The notes beneath the pieces were generated by a model, which saw only the letters and a list, made by a program, of their open reading frames with translations, had not been told where the DNA came from and did no database searches. Below, in pieces: positions 16,329-24,981 of a stretch of 46,595 bases of DNA; position 1 is the first letter of the stretch, and each line of letters opens with the position of its first letter. Source of the stretch: Bacillus sp. AFS029637 (GTDB lineage Bacteria; Bacillota; Bacilli; Bacillales; Bacillaceae_G); NCBI RefSeq assembly GCF_002584985.1, contig NZ_NUPZ01000007.1:1-46595 (forward strand), written 5' to 3'. The translations under genes were made by a program, and so were the position numbers.

Positions 16329-17465
16329 CTATTTTGTTACTACACCTTTTTTCAACCCTTTAATTAGCACTTCCACTACTTCTTGACGGCTAAATGTACT
16401 TGGCGGAATCTCACCATTTCTTAATAATTCTCTTACTTTCGTCCCTGATAAAATAACATGGTCTTCTTTTCCATGCGGACATGTTTTCGTTGAAGCCATC
16501 GCTTCACATCTCCCGCAGTAAAAGCTATGTTCAAAAAATAGCGGTGTAATCCCTAACTCTTCTATCGTAAAATTCGTAAAGATTTCCTGCGCTTCATATG
16601 TTCCGTAATAATCTCCTACCCCGGCATGATCACGCCCTACAATAAAGTGGGTACAGCCAAAATTCTTTCTGACTAATGCATGAAATATCGCTTCCCTCGG
16701 TCCTGCGTAACGCATTGCTGCAGGAAACACGCCTAAAAAAACACGGTTTTTCGGATAATAGTTTTGAAGCAATACTTCATAGCTTTCCATCCTTACATCA
16801 GCAGGAATATCATCTGATTTCGTTTCCCCCACGAGCGGATTCAAAAAGAGACCATCTACAATTTCAAGAGCAGACTTTTGAATATATTCATGTGCACGAT
16901 GTACCGGGTTTCTCGTTTGAAATCCAACTACTGTTTTCCAACCACGCTTTTTAAATTCTTCTCTCGTTTCAATTGGATCTAAATGATAAGAAGGAAATTG
17001 ATTATTTTCAAAGCGTTTTGTCAGAATAATAGCTCCTCCGACGTAAACGTTTGGTCGTTCATATAATTTTTTCACTCCTGGATGAGCCTCATCCGTCGTT
17101 TTATATACAAGTAATGCTTCTTTTTCTTTATCTGGGACAAAAATATCTTCTATTTGAATGACACCATATATATTTCCGTCGTTAACAAGCTTTACTTCCT
17201 CTCCAACTTCCAGCCTCTCTGCTACCTCTTCTGTTATCGGTAATGTAATCGGTATACTCCAAACGCTCCCATTTTCTAAACGAAGGGTTTCTACGACCGA
17301 ATCATAATCTTTCTTTCCTAAAAAACCTGTAAGCGGGCTATATCCTCCTGTCGCTAGCAGCTCTAAATCACTTAATGCAATGTTGTCTAATTTAATTTCT
17401 TTCTCAATTTTCGATACGTCGTATGTCTCATCTATACGGTTTACTAATTCGTTTCTTGTGCTCAT
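16329..17465 (-). CDS. sat: Sulfate adenylyltransferase (ATP sulfurylase)
   Basis: The 378-residue enzyme activates sulfate with ATP to APS and pyrophosphate. The nucleotide motif [12 protein letters not shown] (183-194) has the HxxH pair, and [12 protein letters not shown] and [19 protein letters not shown] follow as in homomeric sulfurylases. A C-terminal cysteine group ([17 protein letters not shown]) fits the zinc-binding form found in Bacillus. GAGAGGG is placed eight bases before the ATG. It is the second enzyme gene of the S-box operon, after cysH. Confidence 0.95.
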   Translation of the reverse strand: MSTRNELVNRIDETYDVSKIEKEIKLDNIALSDLELLATGGYSPLTGFLGKKDYDSVVETLRLENGSVWSIPITLPITEEVAERLEVGEEVKLVNDGNIYGVIQIEDIFVPDKEKEALLVYKTTDEAHPGVKKLYERPNVYVGGAIILTKRFENNQFPSYHLDPIETREEFKKRGWKTVVGFQTRNPVHRAHEYIQKSALEIVDGLFLNPLVGETKSDDIPADVRMESYEVLLQNYYPKNRVFLGVFPAAMRYAGPREAIFHALVRKNFGCTHFIVGRDHAGVGDYYGTYEAQEIFTNFTIEELGITPLFFEHSFYCGRCEAMASTKTCPHGKEDHVILSGTKVRELLRNGEIPPSTFSRQEVVEVLIKGLKKGVVTK

Positions 17466-17503
17466 TTTCTATACCCTCTCTTAGCTTTATTTTTCAATTT
17501 ATC

Positions 17504-18205
17504 TTATTGGTAATGAAGACCACATTCTGTTTTCACTTTCCCAGCCCATCTACCATCTCTTGAGTCGCCGCCATCTACAGGTAACGTACACTTCTCACAT
17601 CCAATGCTTGGATAGCCAACATCATGTAATGGGTTATACGGCAAACTATGTTTGTGTACATAGCGCCAAACTTCTTTCCATGTCCAATGAATGAGTGGAC
17701 AAATCTTAATAGATTGAAAACGATGATCTTGATTTATAAAGTTTGTATGTTTGCGAGTTTTTGATTGTTCCCTTCTTAAACCTGATATCCAAGCCTTTTC
17801 ATTTGCTAATGATTTTTCTAGAGGTAAAATTTTTCTAATCTTACAGCAAAGGTTTGGATTATTTTCCCACAACCTGTCACCATGCAACTTTGCTTGTTCA
17901 TCAAGTGTAAGTTCTGGCTGTTTTTCCATAATATTTAATGAAGGAAATCGTTCCCGCACTTTTTGAATTAATTCATATGTTTCTTGAAAATGAACATTTG
18001 TATCTAAAAATACAACTTTAGCAGATGGATTTACTTGGTTTATAAGGTGCAGTAATACCATACCTTCCACTCCAAAGCTACATGCATATACGATTTCTTC
18101 TTTATATTCTTTATAAGCCCAACTTAATACTAATAGCGCACCTTTCGTTTCATCATCTTCCGAAAATGAAACACCATTTTCATCCCACGTTTCATACGTC
18201 AACAT
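17504..18205 (-). CDS. cysH: Phosphoadenylyl-/adenylyl-sulfate reductase
   Basis: The 233-residue reductase turns APS or PAPS into sulfite with thioredoxin. The PP-loop-like region is [17 protein letters not shown]. The cysteine pairs C120-C121 (LCCKIRK) and C203/C206 (GCEKCTLPV) would hold a [4Fe-4S] cluster, the mark of plant-type and bacterial APS reductases. The catalytic cysteine is C228 in the C-terminal ECGLHYQ. Bacillus CysH of this type can use both substrates, in keeping with cysC in the same operon. CAGGGGG lies ahead of the ATG. It follows yezD across a strong hairpin. Confidence 0.93.
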   Translation of the reverse strand: MLTYETWDENGVSFSEDDETKGALLVLSWAYKEYKEEIVYACSFGVEGMVLLHLINQVNPSAKVVFLDTNVHFQETYELIQKVRERFPSLNIMEKQPELTLDEQAKLHGDRLWENNPNLCCKIRKILPLEKSLANEKAWISGLRREQSKTRKHTNFINQDHRFQSIKICPLIHWTWKEVWRYVHKHSLPYNPLHDVGYPSIGCEKCTLPVDGGDSRDGRWAGKVKTECGLHYQ

Positions 18206-18228
18206 GTTTTTTCCCCCTGTAAAAGCAA

Positions 18229-18265
18229 AAAGACGGTTTTAACCTAATAAAATAGGTTAAAACCG
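18229..18265 (-). terminator. Strong hairpin with T-run between yezD and cysH
   Basis: CGGTTTTAACCTA (18234-18246) pairs perfectly with TAGGTTAAAACCG (18253-18265), a 13-base stem, followed on the minus strand by TCTTTTTG. It looks like an intrinsic terminator inside the operon. It would end many transcripts after yezD or leave a stabilised short RNA, with cysH onward reached by readthrough. I see no separate promoter between it and cysH. Confidence 0.75.
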
Positions 18266-18291
18266 CCTCTAGTTTTTCTAGTCAGCGCTTT

Positions 18292-18435
18292 TTACTTTAA
18301 ACGTACTTTTTCACTTTTCTCTAATTGAATGACTTTTCCATCTTGTACAACAATTGTAATTGAACCATATTTCATATCAGCAAGCATTGCTTGAATCTTC
18401 TCAGATACTTCATCAAAATGTTCCCGTACGCTCAC
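18292..18435 (-). CDS. yezD: YezD-family small protein (DUF2292)
   Basis: A 47-residue protein with the YezD pattern: a helix (FDEVSEKIQAMLADM), then KYGSITIVVQDGKVIQLEKS and the closing EKVRLK. I start at GTG 18435 because AAGGGGGG lies eight bases before it; an upstream in-frame ATG lies between the riboswitch terminator and this site. Members sit at the head of sulfur assimilation operons in Bacilli, and here it is the first gene after a SAM-I riboswitch. Its role is not known; a small regulatory or metal/cofactor helper is possible. Confidence 0.8.
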   Translation of the reverse strand: MSVREHFDEVSEKIQAMLADMKYGSITIVVQDGKVIQLEKSEKVRLK

Positions 18436-18459
18436 GCGAACAGCCCCCCTTTTATTCAT

Positions 18460-18613
18460 AAAAAAAATCTTTCCCATTTCGAAAAGACTGTTCGGTAATA
18501 TATTTTACCTTATCTTTCAAAATGGATTCCATTTTGCTGGATTTAGCACCTTGCTTTCTATAAGCAGGTTGCCGAGCTTCTTCGGGCCAGTTCCCTCCGC
18601 TTCTCTTGATAAG
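18460..18613 (-). promoter_or_regulatory. SAM-I (S-box) riboswitch controlling the sulfate assimilation operon
   Basis: The aptamer reads on the minus strand from 18613 to 18509: CTTATCAAGAGAAGCGGAGG, then AACTGGCCC, AAGCTCGGCAACC, GCAAGGTGCTAAATCCAGC and GAAAGATAAG. P1 is formed by CTTATC with GATAAG. The expression platform is TCTTTTC-GAAATG-GGAAAGA (18468-18487) followed by eight Ts (18460-18467), a terminator. GAAAGA at the P1 3' strand can instead pair with the TCTTTTC arm. High SAM should stop transcription before yezD, so sulfate assimilation runs when methionine and SAM are low. Confidence 0.96.
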
Positions 18614-18625
18614 CTTTGTATTTGT

Positions 18626-18653
18626 ATTTTATCACAATTCTGATTTTTTTCAA
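18626..18653 (-). promoter_or_regulatory. SigA promoter of the sulfur operon
   Basis: TTGAAA (18648-18653) and TAAAAT (18626-18631) are 16 bases apart on the minus strand, with TG close before the -10. The transcript would start within about ten bases of the riboswitch P1. Confidence 0.65.
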
Positions 18654-18691
18654 TCCTAGTTTTCCGATATATTTTAATTATTTTATTTTAC

Positions 18692-18725
18692 AAAAAAGGA
18701 ATTGCCCATCTGAACAACTCCTTTT
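18692..18725 (-). terminator. Terminator after lysA
   Basis: AAAAGGAATTG and CAACTCCTTTT form a hairpin with small mismatches, with a T-run on the minus strand. It ends lysA just upstream of the sulfur operon promoter. Confidence 0.75.
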
Positions 18726-18730
18726 CTCAT

Positions 18731-20047
18731 TTAAACAAGTTCTTTAATACGTATGCGATCGTTCCCAATAATATTTTCATATGTTTCGCGCTCTACAACA
18801 ATTTGTGATGTACCACCTTTCGCGAAGACGACAGCTGGTCTACGAATCCGATTATAATTATTCGCCATTGAGTACCCGTATGCCCCTGTACAAGAAATTG
18901 CTAGTAAATCAGCAGAAGCAACTTTCGGTAGAGTAATATCCCAAATTAACATATCTCCACTCTCACAGCATTTCCCTGCAATCGAAACAACTTCCTCGTT
19001 CTCATCATTTCCTCGATTCGCTAACATCGCTTCATAACGAGCGTTATATAAGGCCGGTCTTAAATTATCTGTCATTCCACCATCTACTGCAACATATTTC
19101 CTTATACCAGGAATATCTTTCACAGATCCGACTGTATAAAGTGTCGTTCCCGCATCACCTACAATACTGCGGCCTGGTTCAACCCAAATTTCTGACAATG
19201 GATAGTTACAGACTGTAAATTGTTCTCTCACTGCACTCGTTACAGCTCGCACATATGTCTCAAGTGTTAATGGCGTATCCGAATCTGTGTAGCGTATTCC
19301 GAATCCTCCTCCTACGTTTAACACTTTTACTACATAGTTTGTTTGCTCTCTCACTTCTTCTAAAAAATGGCGTAGAACTTCAATTGCTCGAACAAAACCA
19401 GCTGTTTCAAATATTTGTGATCCGATATGCGAATGAATACCTAACACATTATAATTTGATTTTTGTAAAGCAAGATCTATCGCCTGCATCGCTTGACCAT
19501 TTGAAACACCAAATCCAAATTTTGAATCCTCTTGGCCTGTTGTAATATATTCATGTGTGTGCGCCTCTACTCCAGGCGTTACACGGATTAATATGTTCAC
19601 AAATTTCCCATATTGCACTGCTAAATCATGTAAAATTTCTAATTCCAAGAAATTATCTACTACAAAACAACCAATATTCGCCTGAAGAGCCATAATCATT
19701 TCTTCTTCTGTTTTATTATTTCCGTGAAAATGAATGCGTGATGCCGGAAACCCTGCTTGGAGCGCCGTATACAACTCTCCCCCAGAAACAACATCTAATG
19801 ACATATTCTCTTCACGAGCTACTCGGCACATCTCCATGCACAAGAACGCCTTGCTTGCATATGCTACTTGATAAGAGAAACCACTTTCTTGAAAAGCACG
19901 ATGAAATGCACGACATTTCCCTCGAATAGACTCTTCATCGTATACATAAAGTGGTGTTCCGTATTGTTTTGCTAGCTGCGTCGTATCGCACCCTCCAATT
20001 TCTAAGTGTCCTTGCCCATTAATTCGGCTTGTGCCGTGTAAATACAT
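18731..20047 (-). CDS. lysA: Diaminopimelate decarboxylase
   Basis: The 438-residue PLP enzyme converts meso-diaminopimelate to lysine, the last step of the pathway. The alanine-racemase-type barrel has the PLP lysine K66 in YASKAFLCMEM. HIHFHGNNKTEEE, GIHSHIGSQIF and the glycine-rich phosphate site VLNVGGGFGIRY follow, and WVEPGRSIVGDAG and CCESGDML (the other subunit's active-site cysteine) come after. I chose ATG 20047, with AAGGGAGG seven bases before. It is preceded by a lysine riboswitch, so feedback by the end product acts on its own transcript, and it is a single-gene unit. Confidence 0.95.
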   Translation of the reverse strand: MYLHGTSRINGQGHLEIGGCDTTQLAKQYGTPLYVYDEESIRGKCRAFHRAFQESGFSYQVAYASKAFLCMEMCRVAREENMSLDVVSGGELYTALQAGFPASRIHFHGNNKTEEEMIMALQANIGCFVVDNFLELEILHDLAVQYGKFVNILIRVTPGVEAHTHEYITTGQEDSKFGFGVSNGQAMQAIDLALQKSNYNVLGIHSHIGSQIFETAGFVRAIEVLRHFLEEVREQTNYVVKVLNVGGGFGIRYTDSDTPLTLETYVRAVTSAVREQFTVCNYPLSEIWVEPGRSIVGDAGTTLYTVGSVKDIPGIRKYVAVDGGMTDNLRPALYNARYEAMLANRGNDENEEVVSIAGKCCESGDMLIWDITLPKVASADLLAISCTGAYGYSMANNYNRIRRPAVVFAKGGTSQIVVERETYENIIGNDRIRIKELV

Positions 20048-20120
20048 TTGAATTCCTCCCTTATTTCCTCTAAAACTCATAACCCCAATCTTCTATTCAT
20101 TGCAGCACGCTTTTAGATAG

Positions 20121-20412
20121 ACAAAAAACGCGCGGAACAATGTTCACACGCGTTTCTTATTAGGAAAAATATATATTGAAAAAATAAACAAGGTGTTATC
20201 TTCTCAAAATAAGAAACCGCATCAACATCTCCAAATAGCTCTCCATAAAATAAATCTTATGACAGTACTACATTTATTCAATGTAGTCCCAATATATGAA
20301 TAAGGTGGTCATTCTTATATTTCGGCAATAGTCCCTTTCAACCTATGATCACAGATTCCACTAAATCTCCCATAGCTTACTCTTTCCTATCGCGGCCTCT
20401 ACCTTTGAGAGT
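20121..20412 (-). promoter_or_regulatory. Lysine riboswitch (L-box) with terminator, controlling lysA
   Basis: The aptamer runs on the minus strand from about 20407 to 20231 and shows the L-box landmarks: AAAGGTAGAGGCCGCGA, AAGAGTAAGCTATGGGAG, TTGAAAGGGACTATTGCCGA, TACATTGAATAAATGTAG, ACTGTCATAAG and GGAGAGCTATTTGG. The terminator is AAACGCG / CGCGTTT with an inner GAAC / GTTC (about 20126-20155) and a T6 tract. GTTTCTTATT (about 20208-20217) is complementary to AATAAGAAAC overlapping the terminator's first arm, giving the antiterminator. Lysine binding should favour termination. Confidence 0.94.
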
Positions 20413-20460
20413 AGATGAGGTAAGTCTATTTAATTTTCAAACATCTAATTGTTGCTATTA

Positions 20461-20490
20461 ACAATACCAAAGGACCATTTTATTTGTCAA
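20461..20490 (-). promoter_or_regulatory. SigA promoter of the lysA leader
   Basis: A perfect TTGACA (20485-20490) and TATTGT (20461-20466) are 18 bases apart on the minus strand, about 50 bases ahead of the aptamer. They lie directly after the DUF3888 gene's stop codon. Confidence 0.7.
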
Positions 20491-20498
20491 ACAATTTT

Positions 20499-20894
20499 TT
20501 ATATTGTTTTTTTGCAGTTTAATTCCGTGTCATTTGGTAAGCGCTTTACTATAATCTTTGTTACTTCCCATTCGCCTTCATCGTTATTAAATGTAATTGT
20601 TACTTTTTCAAATGGTGGAGCAATTTTCCCACCAATTCGCTCATACTTCGTCACTTCGATACTCGCTTGAAATAAATATGCACCACTATACACTTTTTTT
20701 AAACTAATAATTTTAGGACATTGATAAGGTTTCAAGCTCCCATATTGTTTTTCAATTGCTTTATTTATTTTTGGAAATAAAACAGAATAAAGTGCATCTT
20801 CCATAAGAGGGGCATCATATTGAGCTATTGAAACACTCGGTGAAGCAAAAAGGATACAACTACTGCATGCTATACAATATAATAATTTTCGCAT
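20499..20894 (-). CDS. Secreted DUF3888-like protein
   Basis: A 131-residue protein with a signal peptide (MRKLLYCIACSSCILFASPS, cleavage near SIA-QY) and a small exported domain: ALYSVLFPKINKAIEKQYG, then YSGAYLFQASIEVTKYER and VTITFNNDEGEWEVTKI. The pattern fits DUF3888 proteins of Bacillus. ATG 20894 is chosen because GGAGG stands five bases before it and the signal peptide begins there. It diverges from ltaS. C8 and C12 in the signal region do not form a lipobox. Function unknown. Confidence 0.75.
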   Translation of the reverse strand: MRKLLYCIACSSCILFASPSVSIAQYDAPLMEDALYSVLFPKINKAIEKQYGSLKPYQCPKIISLKKVYSGAYLFQASIEVTKYERIGGKIAPPFEKVTITFNNDEGEWEVTKIIVKRLPNDTELNCKKTI

Positions 20895-21006
20895 TATAAC
20901 CTCCGTATTATTACGTGATTCTTTCTGCGCACGATCATTATCATACAAAGAAACTCCATTTTATTGTCTCCCACCACTCTTTTTCTACTCAATTATTATA
21001 AAAAAG

Positions 21007-21035
21007 TCCACAACTCCCTTTTATTTTCGTATAAT
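21007..21035 (+). promoter_or_regulatory. Candidate promoter of ltaS
   Basis: TATAAT (21030-21035) is preceded 17 bases upstream by TCCACA, a weak -35. A second TATAAT lies at 21047-21052 without a -35. About 110 bases of leader precede the gene. Confidence 0.45.
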
Positions 21036-21148
21036 GATACTCATAGTATAATAATCATAATAACAAAGGACTGTTCGTATATATAAAGTGAGGCGCTAAT
21101 TCAATAGGCTCACAAGAACTGTCATGCTTTTTAGGAGAGGAGTATATT

Positions 21149-23035
21149 ATGCTGCAACGTTTATTTCCAAAACTGCGATTTGCACTCATTGCAGTCGTTT
21201 TATTATGGATTAAAACATATATTGTGTACAAGCTAGCATTTGATATTAAAATTGATAACTTCTTTGAAGAATTTATGCTTTTTATTAATCCACTAGCATC
21301 GCTACTTTTATTTTTCGGTTTTGCTTTACTTGCATCTAAATATCGAAACCGAATTATAATTGGCATCAGTTTTATACTGTCATTTATTTTATTTGGAAAC
21401 GCAATGTTTTATGGGTTTTATAACGATTTTGTTACGTTCCCAGTTTTATTCCAAACGAATAATATGGCTGACTTAGGGACGAGTATAAAAGAGCTCTTTA
21501 CGTATAAAACATTACTTTTATTTGCAGATGCAATTATTTTAATGTTTATTTCGCGTAAATACCCGTCATTTTGTGATAGAACACCACTTTCCCGCTCTGA
21601 GAAGCGAACTTTCTTTAGTGGTGTAACAGCATTATTAGCACTGCAAATTGTTGTTTCCGTTATTTATAAACCACAAATGTTCTCACGCTCATTTGACCGT
21701 CAAACTGTCGTGAAAAATTTAGGTTTATACACATATCACCTATTTGATATTACACTTCAATCTAAATCTTCGGCTGAACGTGTATTTGCAAGCGGAGACG
21801 GATTCTCTGAAATTAAAAACTATACAGACGCAAAAGATAAGCAAGCTGATAAAAACTTATTTGGAGCTGCAAAAGGTAAAAATGTAATTTTAATTTCAAT
21901 GGAATCTACACAAAGTTTTGTTATTAATAAAAAAATAAATGGAAAAGAGATTACACCATTTTTAAATGACTTTATTAAAGATAGTTTTTATTTCGATAAC
22001 TTCTATCATCAAACTGGACAAGGTAAAACTTCTGATGCTGAATTTATCGTTGAAAATTCACTTTATCCGTTAGATCGTGGTTCTGTATTCTTTACTCATG
22101 CAACAAATGAATATACAGCTACACCAGAACAATTGAAGAAATACGGATATTCTTCTGCTGTCTTCCATTCAAACGATAAATCGTTTTGGAATCGTGATGT
22201 AATGTATCCTGCGCTTGGATATGATCGTTACTTTAATTTAAATGATTACGTAGGCACAGAACAAATGTCTGTCGGCTGGGGATTAAAAGATAAAGAGTTC
22301 TTTGAGCAATCTATTCCAAAACTAAAATCTTTACCGCAGCCGTTCTATACAAAATTCATTACTTTAACAAACCATTTTCCGTTTCTTCTAAATCCGGAAG
22401 ATCAATATGTTGATGAATTTAATTCAGAAAGCGACGTTTTAAACCGCTACTTCCCAACTGTTCGTTACACAGATGAAGCTCTTAAATTATTTATTAATCA
22501 ATTGAAAGCAGAAGGACTGTACGACAATTCTGTTATTGTCATTTATGGTGATCATTACGGTATTTCCGAAAACCATAACGCAGCTATGGCTCAGTTCCTT
22601 GGGAAAGACGCAATTACACCGTTTGATTCTATGCAATTACAACGCGTCCCTCTCATTATTCATGTGCCTGGTCAAGAAGGAAAAGTCATTTCTAAAGTAT
22701 CCGGTCAAATTGATATTAAACCAACTCTTCTTCATTTACTTGGTATTAAAACAAATCAATCCGTAGAATTTGGAACTGATTTATTCATTAAAGAAAAAGA
22801 CCCTCTTATGATCATGCGTGATGGTAGCTTCGTCTCGGAAGATTATGTTTACACAAAAAACATGTGCTACAGAAGAAATACGGGGGCAGAAACTGATTTA
22901 ACACTTTGTCAGCCTTATATTGAAAAAGCAAAAACAGAATTAAAACTTTCCGATAAACTCATCTATGGAGATTTATTACGTTTTGATCCTAATAATCGAT
23001 TAAACACTGGAACGATGACAACGAAATTTGAATAG
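21149..23035 (+). CDS. ltaS: Lipoteichoic acid synthase family protein (LtaS-type sulfatase)
   Basis: The membrane enzyme has 628 residues. Five N-terminal membrane helices (about 10-185) are followed by a linker and an extracellular sulfatase-type domain. The metal and catalytic residues align with LtaS: E252 in ISMEST, the nucleophile T294 in GQGKTSDAEF, and D468-H469 in VIYGDHYG; HSNDKSFWNRD and GWGLKDKEFF are further family blocks. LtaS moves glycerol-phosphate from phosphatidylglycerol onto a growing lipoteichoic acid chain. AGGAGAGGAG precedes the ATG and a strong terminator follows. Bacilli carry several paralogues (YfnI, YqgS, YvgJ), so whether this is the main synthase or a primase-like one is open. 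Confidence 0.93.
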   Translation: MLQRLFPKLRFALIAVVLLWIKTYIVYKLAFDIKIDNFFEEFMLFINPLASLLLFFGFALLASKYRNRIIIGISFILSFILFGNAMFYGFYNDFVTFPVLFQTNNMADLGTSIKELFTYKTLLLFADAIILMFISRKYPSFCDRTPLSRSEKRTFFSGVTALLALQIVVSVIYKPQMFSRSFDRQTVVKNLGLYTYHLFDITLQSKSSAERVFASGDGFSEIKNYTDAKDKQADKNLFGAAKGKNVILISMESTQSFVINKKINGKEITPFLNDFIKDSFYFDNFYHQTGQGKTSDAEFIVENSLYPLDRGSVFFTHATNEYTATPEQLKKYGYSSAVFHSNDKSFWNRDVMYPALGYDRYFNLNDYVGTEQMSVGWGLKDKEFFEQSIPKLKSLPQPFYTKFITLTNHFPFLLNPEDQYVDEFNSESDVLNRYFPTVRYTDEALKLFINQLKAEGLYDNSVIVIYGDHYGISENHNAAMAQFLGKDAITPFDSMQLQRVPLIIHVPGQEGKVISKVSGQIDIKPTLLHLLGIKTNQSVEFGTDLFIKEKDPLMIMRDGSFVSEDYVYTKNMCYRRNTGAETDLTLCQPYIEKAKTELKLSDKLIYGDLLRFDPNNRLNTGTMTTKFE

Positions 23036-23039
23036 TTCA

Positions 23040-23073
23040 GGAAGCAACTTCATAGAAGTTGCTTCCTTTTTTT
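23040..23073 (+). terminator. Intrinsic terminator after ltaS
   Basis: GGAAGCAACTT pairs with AAGTTGCTTCC around a short loop, followed by T7. Confidence 0.93.
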
Positions 23074-23217
23074 ACGTATTTTTCGAATTATTCTTCTACG
23101 AAATCTTTCACAAATTGGGAATTTCTTTCGTATGAGTAATAAATTTATGGTATGATAAAATAAGTAAACTTTCATACACTAATTAAGAATTTATTACAGA
23201 AAGCAAGGGATCAGATT

Positions 23218-23919
23218 TTGTATAGAGCAGCTATTCCAAACTTATTTACGCTCGGAAATTTATATAGCGGATTTTTATCAATCGGCTATGCATCTTTAGG
23301 ATATTATAAATCAGCTGCTATTTTAGTACTTATCGGGATGATGTTAGATAGTCTTGATGGTCGTGTTGCTCGTTTATTACGTGTGGATTCACAAATGGGA
23401 AAAGAGCTTGACTCGCTTGCTGATGTGGTAACATTTGGTGCAGCACCTGCTGTTTTAATGTATTACACATCTTTTTCCAACTACGGAATCATTGGACTAT
23501 ACATAGCGGGACTATTCCCACTGTTCGGAGCATATCGCTTAGCACGATTTAATGTAACACCATCTTCTACTTCTATGAAATATTTCACTGGAGTTCCGAT
23601 TACTGCAGCTGGAGGGCTTGTCGCTTTCCTAACATTATTTTCAAATACCATTCCAAAAATCGTTCTTATTACAGTATTTGTAACGTTCGCATTTTTAATG
23701 GTAAGCCGCATTCGTATCCCAAGTTTAAAGGATGTACCAATTCCACGATATAGCATCATTATTACACTATTTTTAGTTGGAAGCATTATCACAATGTATC
23801 AAACAGGCTTTGGTAATTTTTCTGTTTTCTTATTCATTGCCATTCCACTGTATATTTTGTATATGCTATCTCAATTTCTTAGACAAAGACCATCTAAAAA
23901 AGCGAATAAAGAAAAATAA
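23218..23919 (+). CDS. pssA: CDP-diacylglycerol-serine O-phosphatidyltransferase
   Basis: The 233-residue membrane enzyme makes phosphatidylserine, the precursor of phosphatidylethanolamine. It holds the complete CDP-alcohol phosphatidyltransferase motif DSLDGRVARLLRVDSQMG with ELDSLAD; the aspartates D44, D47, D65 and D69 bind the metal and the CDP group. About eight hydrophobic segments follow, and the C-terminal tail is basic. The start is TTG 23218, with AAGGGA seven to eight bases before it. It is alone, with a terminator after it; psd, often next to it, is not in the window. Confidence 0.94.
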   Translation: MYRAAIPNLFTLGNLYSGFLSIGYASLGYYKSAAILVLIGMMLDSLDGRVARLLRVDSQMGKELDSLADVVTFGAAPAVLMYYTSFSNYGIIGLYIAGLFPLFGAYRLARFNVTPSSTSMKYFTGVPITAAGGLVAFLTLFSNTIPKIVLITVFVTFAFLMVSRIRIPSLKDVPIPRYSIIITLFLVGSIITMYQTGFGNFSVFLFIAIPLYILYMLSQFLRQRPSKKANKEK

Positions 23920-23947
23920 ACCTTCCGCTTTCGGAAGGTTTATTTTT
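23914..23947 (+). terminator. Intrinsic terminator after pssA
   Basis: AAATAAACCTTCCG pairs with CGGAAGGTTTATTT around a four-base loop and is followed by a T-run; it overlaps the stop codon. Confidence 0.92.
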
Positions 23948-24012
23948 ATCCCAATTGGTGTGAGCTAATAATGAAAGAGGGATAGCCCCTCTCTCATTAA
24001 AGTTTCACTTTA
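23948..24012 (-). repeat. bcr-like repeat, first-half form
   Basis: On the minus strand from 24012 it reads TAAAGTGAAACTT, TAATGAGAGAGGGGC, CCCTCTTTCATTATTAG and CACACCAATTGGGAT. The repeat at 44334 opens in the same order, with a hairpin between ACTTTAAT and ATTATTA. The stem TAATGAgAGAGGG / CCCTCTtTCATTA directly follows the stop of the dehydrogenase gene and may serve as its transcript end, though no T-run follows. Confidence 0.6.
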
Positions 24013-24981
24013 TTTTGTAACGAATACGTTTTGATTGACAGGTGTTACTGCTTCTTCCCCGTTCAATACAGCCAAAATATTTCTTACAGCCATTTCAGCC
24101 ATCGCATCACGCGTTTCAAATGTTGCATTTCCTACATGAGGAGCAAGCACAACATTCTTTAATCCTTTTAGTTCTTCTGTAATTTTCGGTTCAAACTCAA
24201 ACACATCAAGAGCTGCCCCTTCAATTTCATTCGTTTTCAATGCATGAGCAAGTGCCGCTTCATTCATAATTGGACCACGTGAAGCATTTACAATATATGC
24301 TGTTTTCTTCATCATTTTAAACTGCTCTTCATCAATCATATGATGTAATTTCGGATTATACGCACAATTAATTGTAATAAAGTCTGCTGTTTGTAATAAT
24401 TCTTCTAATGTTACATACGTTGCTCCTAATTCGTTCTCAGCTTCAGGCTTACGATTTGGCCCTGTATATAAAACATCCATTCCAAATGCCTTCGCACGTT
24501 TTGCAACTGCCTTCCCGATTTCTCCAAGACCAATAATTCCAATTGTTTTACCATGTACTTCTCGGCCTAAGAAAAATAACGGTGCCCATCCGTTAAATCC
24601 AATTGTACGACATAACGTATCTCCTTCAGGAATTCTACGTGCCGCTGCTAAAAGAAGTGCAAATGTTAATTCTGCTGTCGCTTCAGTTGATACTTTCGGT
24701 GTATTCGATACTACAATTCCTTTTTCGCCCGCATACGTATAATCAATATTGTCATAACCAGCACCATAGTTTGCAACAATCTTTAAATGAGGTGCTGCAT
24801 CAATAACTTCTTTCGGCACCTTTGTAGAAAGTAAACTTAACAATGCATCTTTATCTTGTACACGCTCTGTTAATTCATCTAAAGAAATTAACTCCTCTTT
24901 ATCATACATTTCTACATCGTGATCTTTTAATAGTCCTAATCCAATTTTTGGGATTTTACCTGCTACTAATATTTTTGCCAC
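24010..24981 (-). CDS. D-2-hydroxyacid dehydrogenase (glycerate/glyoxylate reductase type)
   Basis: A soluble NAD(P)-dependent enzyme of 323 residues. The substrate-domain motif VANYGAGYDNIDY is followed by the Rossmann motif GKTIGIIGLGEIGKAVAKRA. The catalytic residues stand in NASRGPIMNEAAL (Arg), DVFEFEPKI (Glu) and LAPHVGNAT (His). Members reduce glyoxylate, hydroxypyruvate or other 2-ketoacids; which one is not clear here. I chose GTG 24981, eight bases after GAGG, giving MAKILVAGKIPK; a GTG three codons up is badly placed. It is alone, bordered downstream by a repeat. Confidence 0.88.
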   Translation of the reverse strand: MAKILVAGKIPKIGLGLLKDHDVEMYDKEELISLDELTERVQDKDALLSLLSTKVPKEVIDAAPHLKIVANYGAGYDNIDYTYAGEKGIVVSNTPKVSTEATAELTFALLLAAARRIPEGDTLCRTIGFNGWAPLFFLGREVHGKTIGIIGLGEIGKAVAKRAKAFGMDVLYTGPNRKPEAENELGATYVTLEELLQTADFITINCAYNPKLHHMIDEEQFKMMKKTAYIVNASRGPIMNEAALAHALKTNEIEGAALDVFEFEPKITEELKGLKNVVLAPHVGNATFETRDAMAEMAVRNILAVLNGEEAVTPVNQNVFVTK

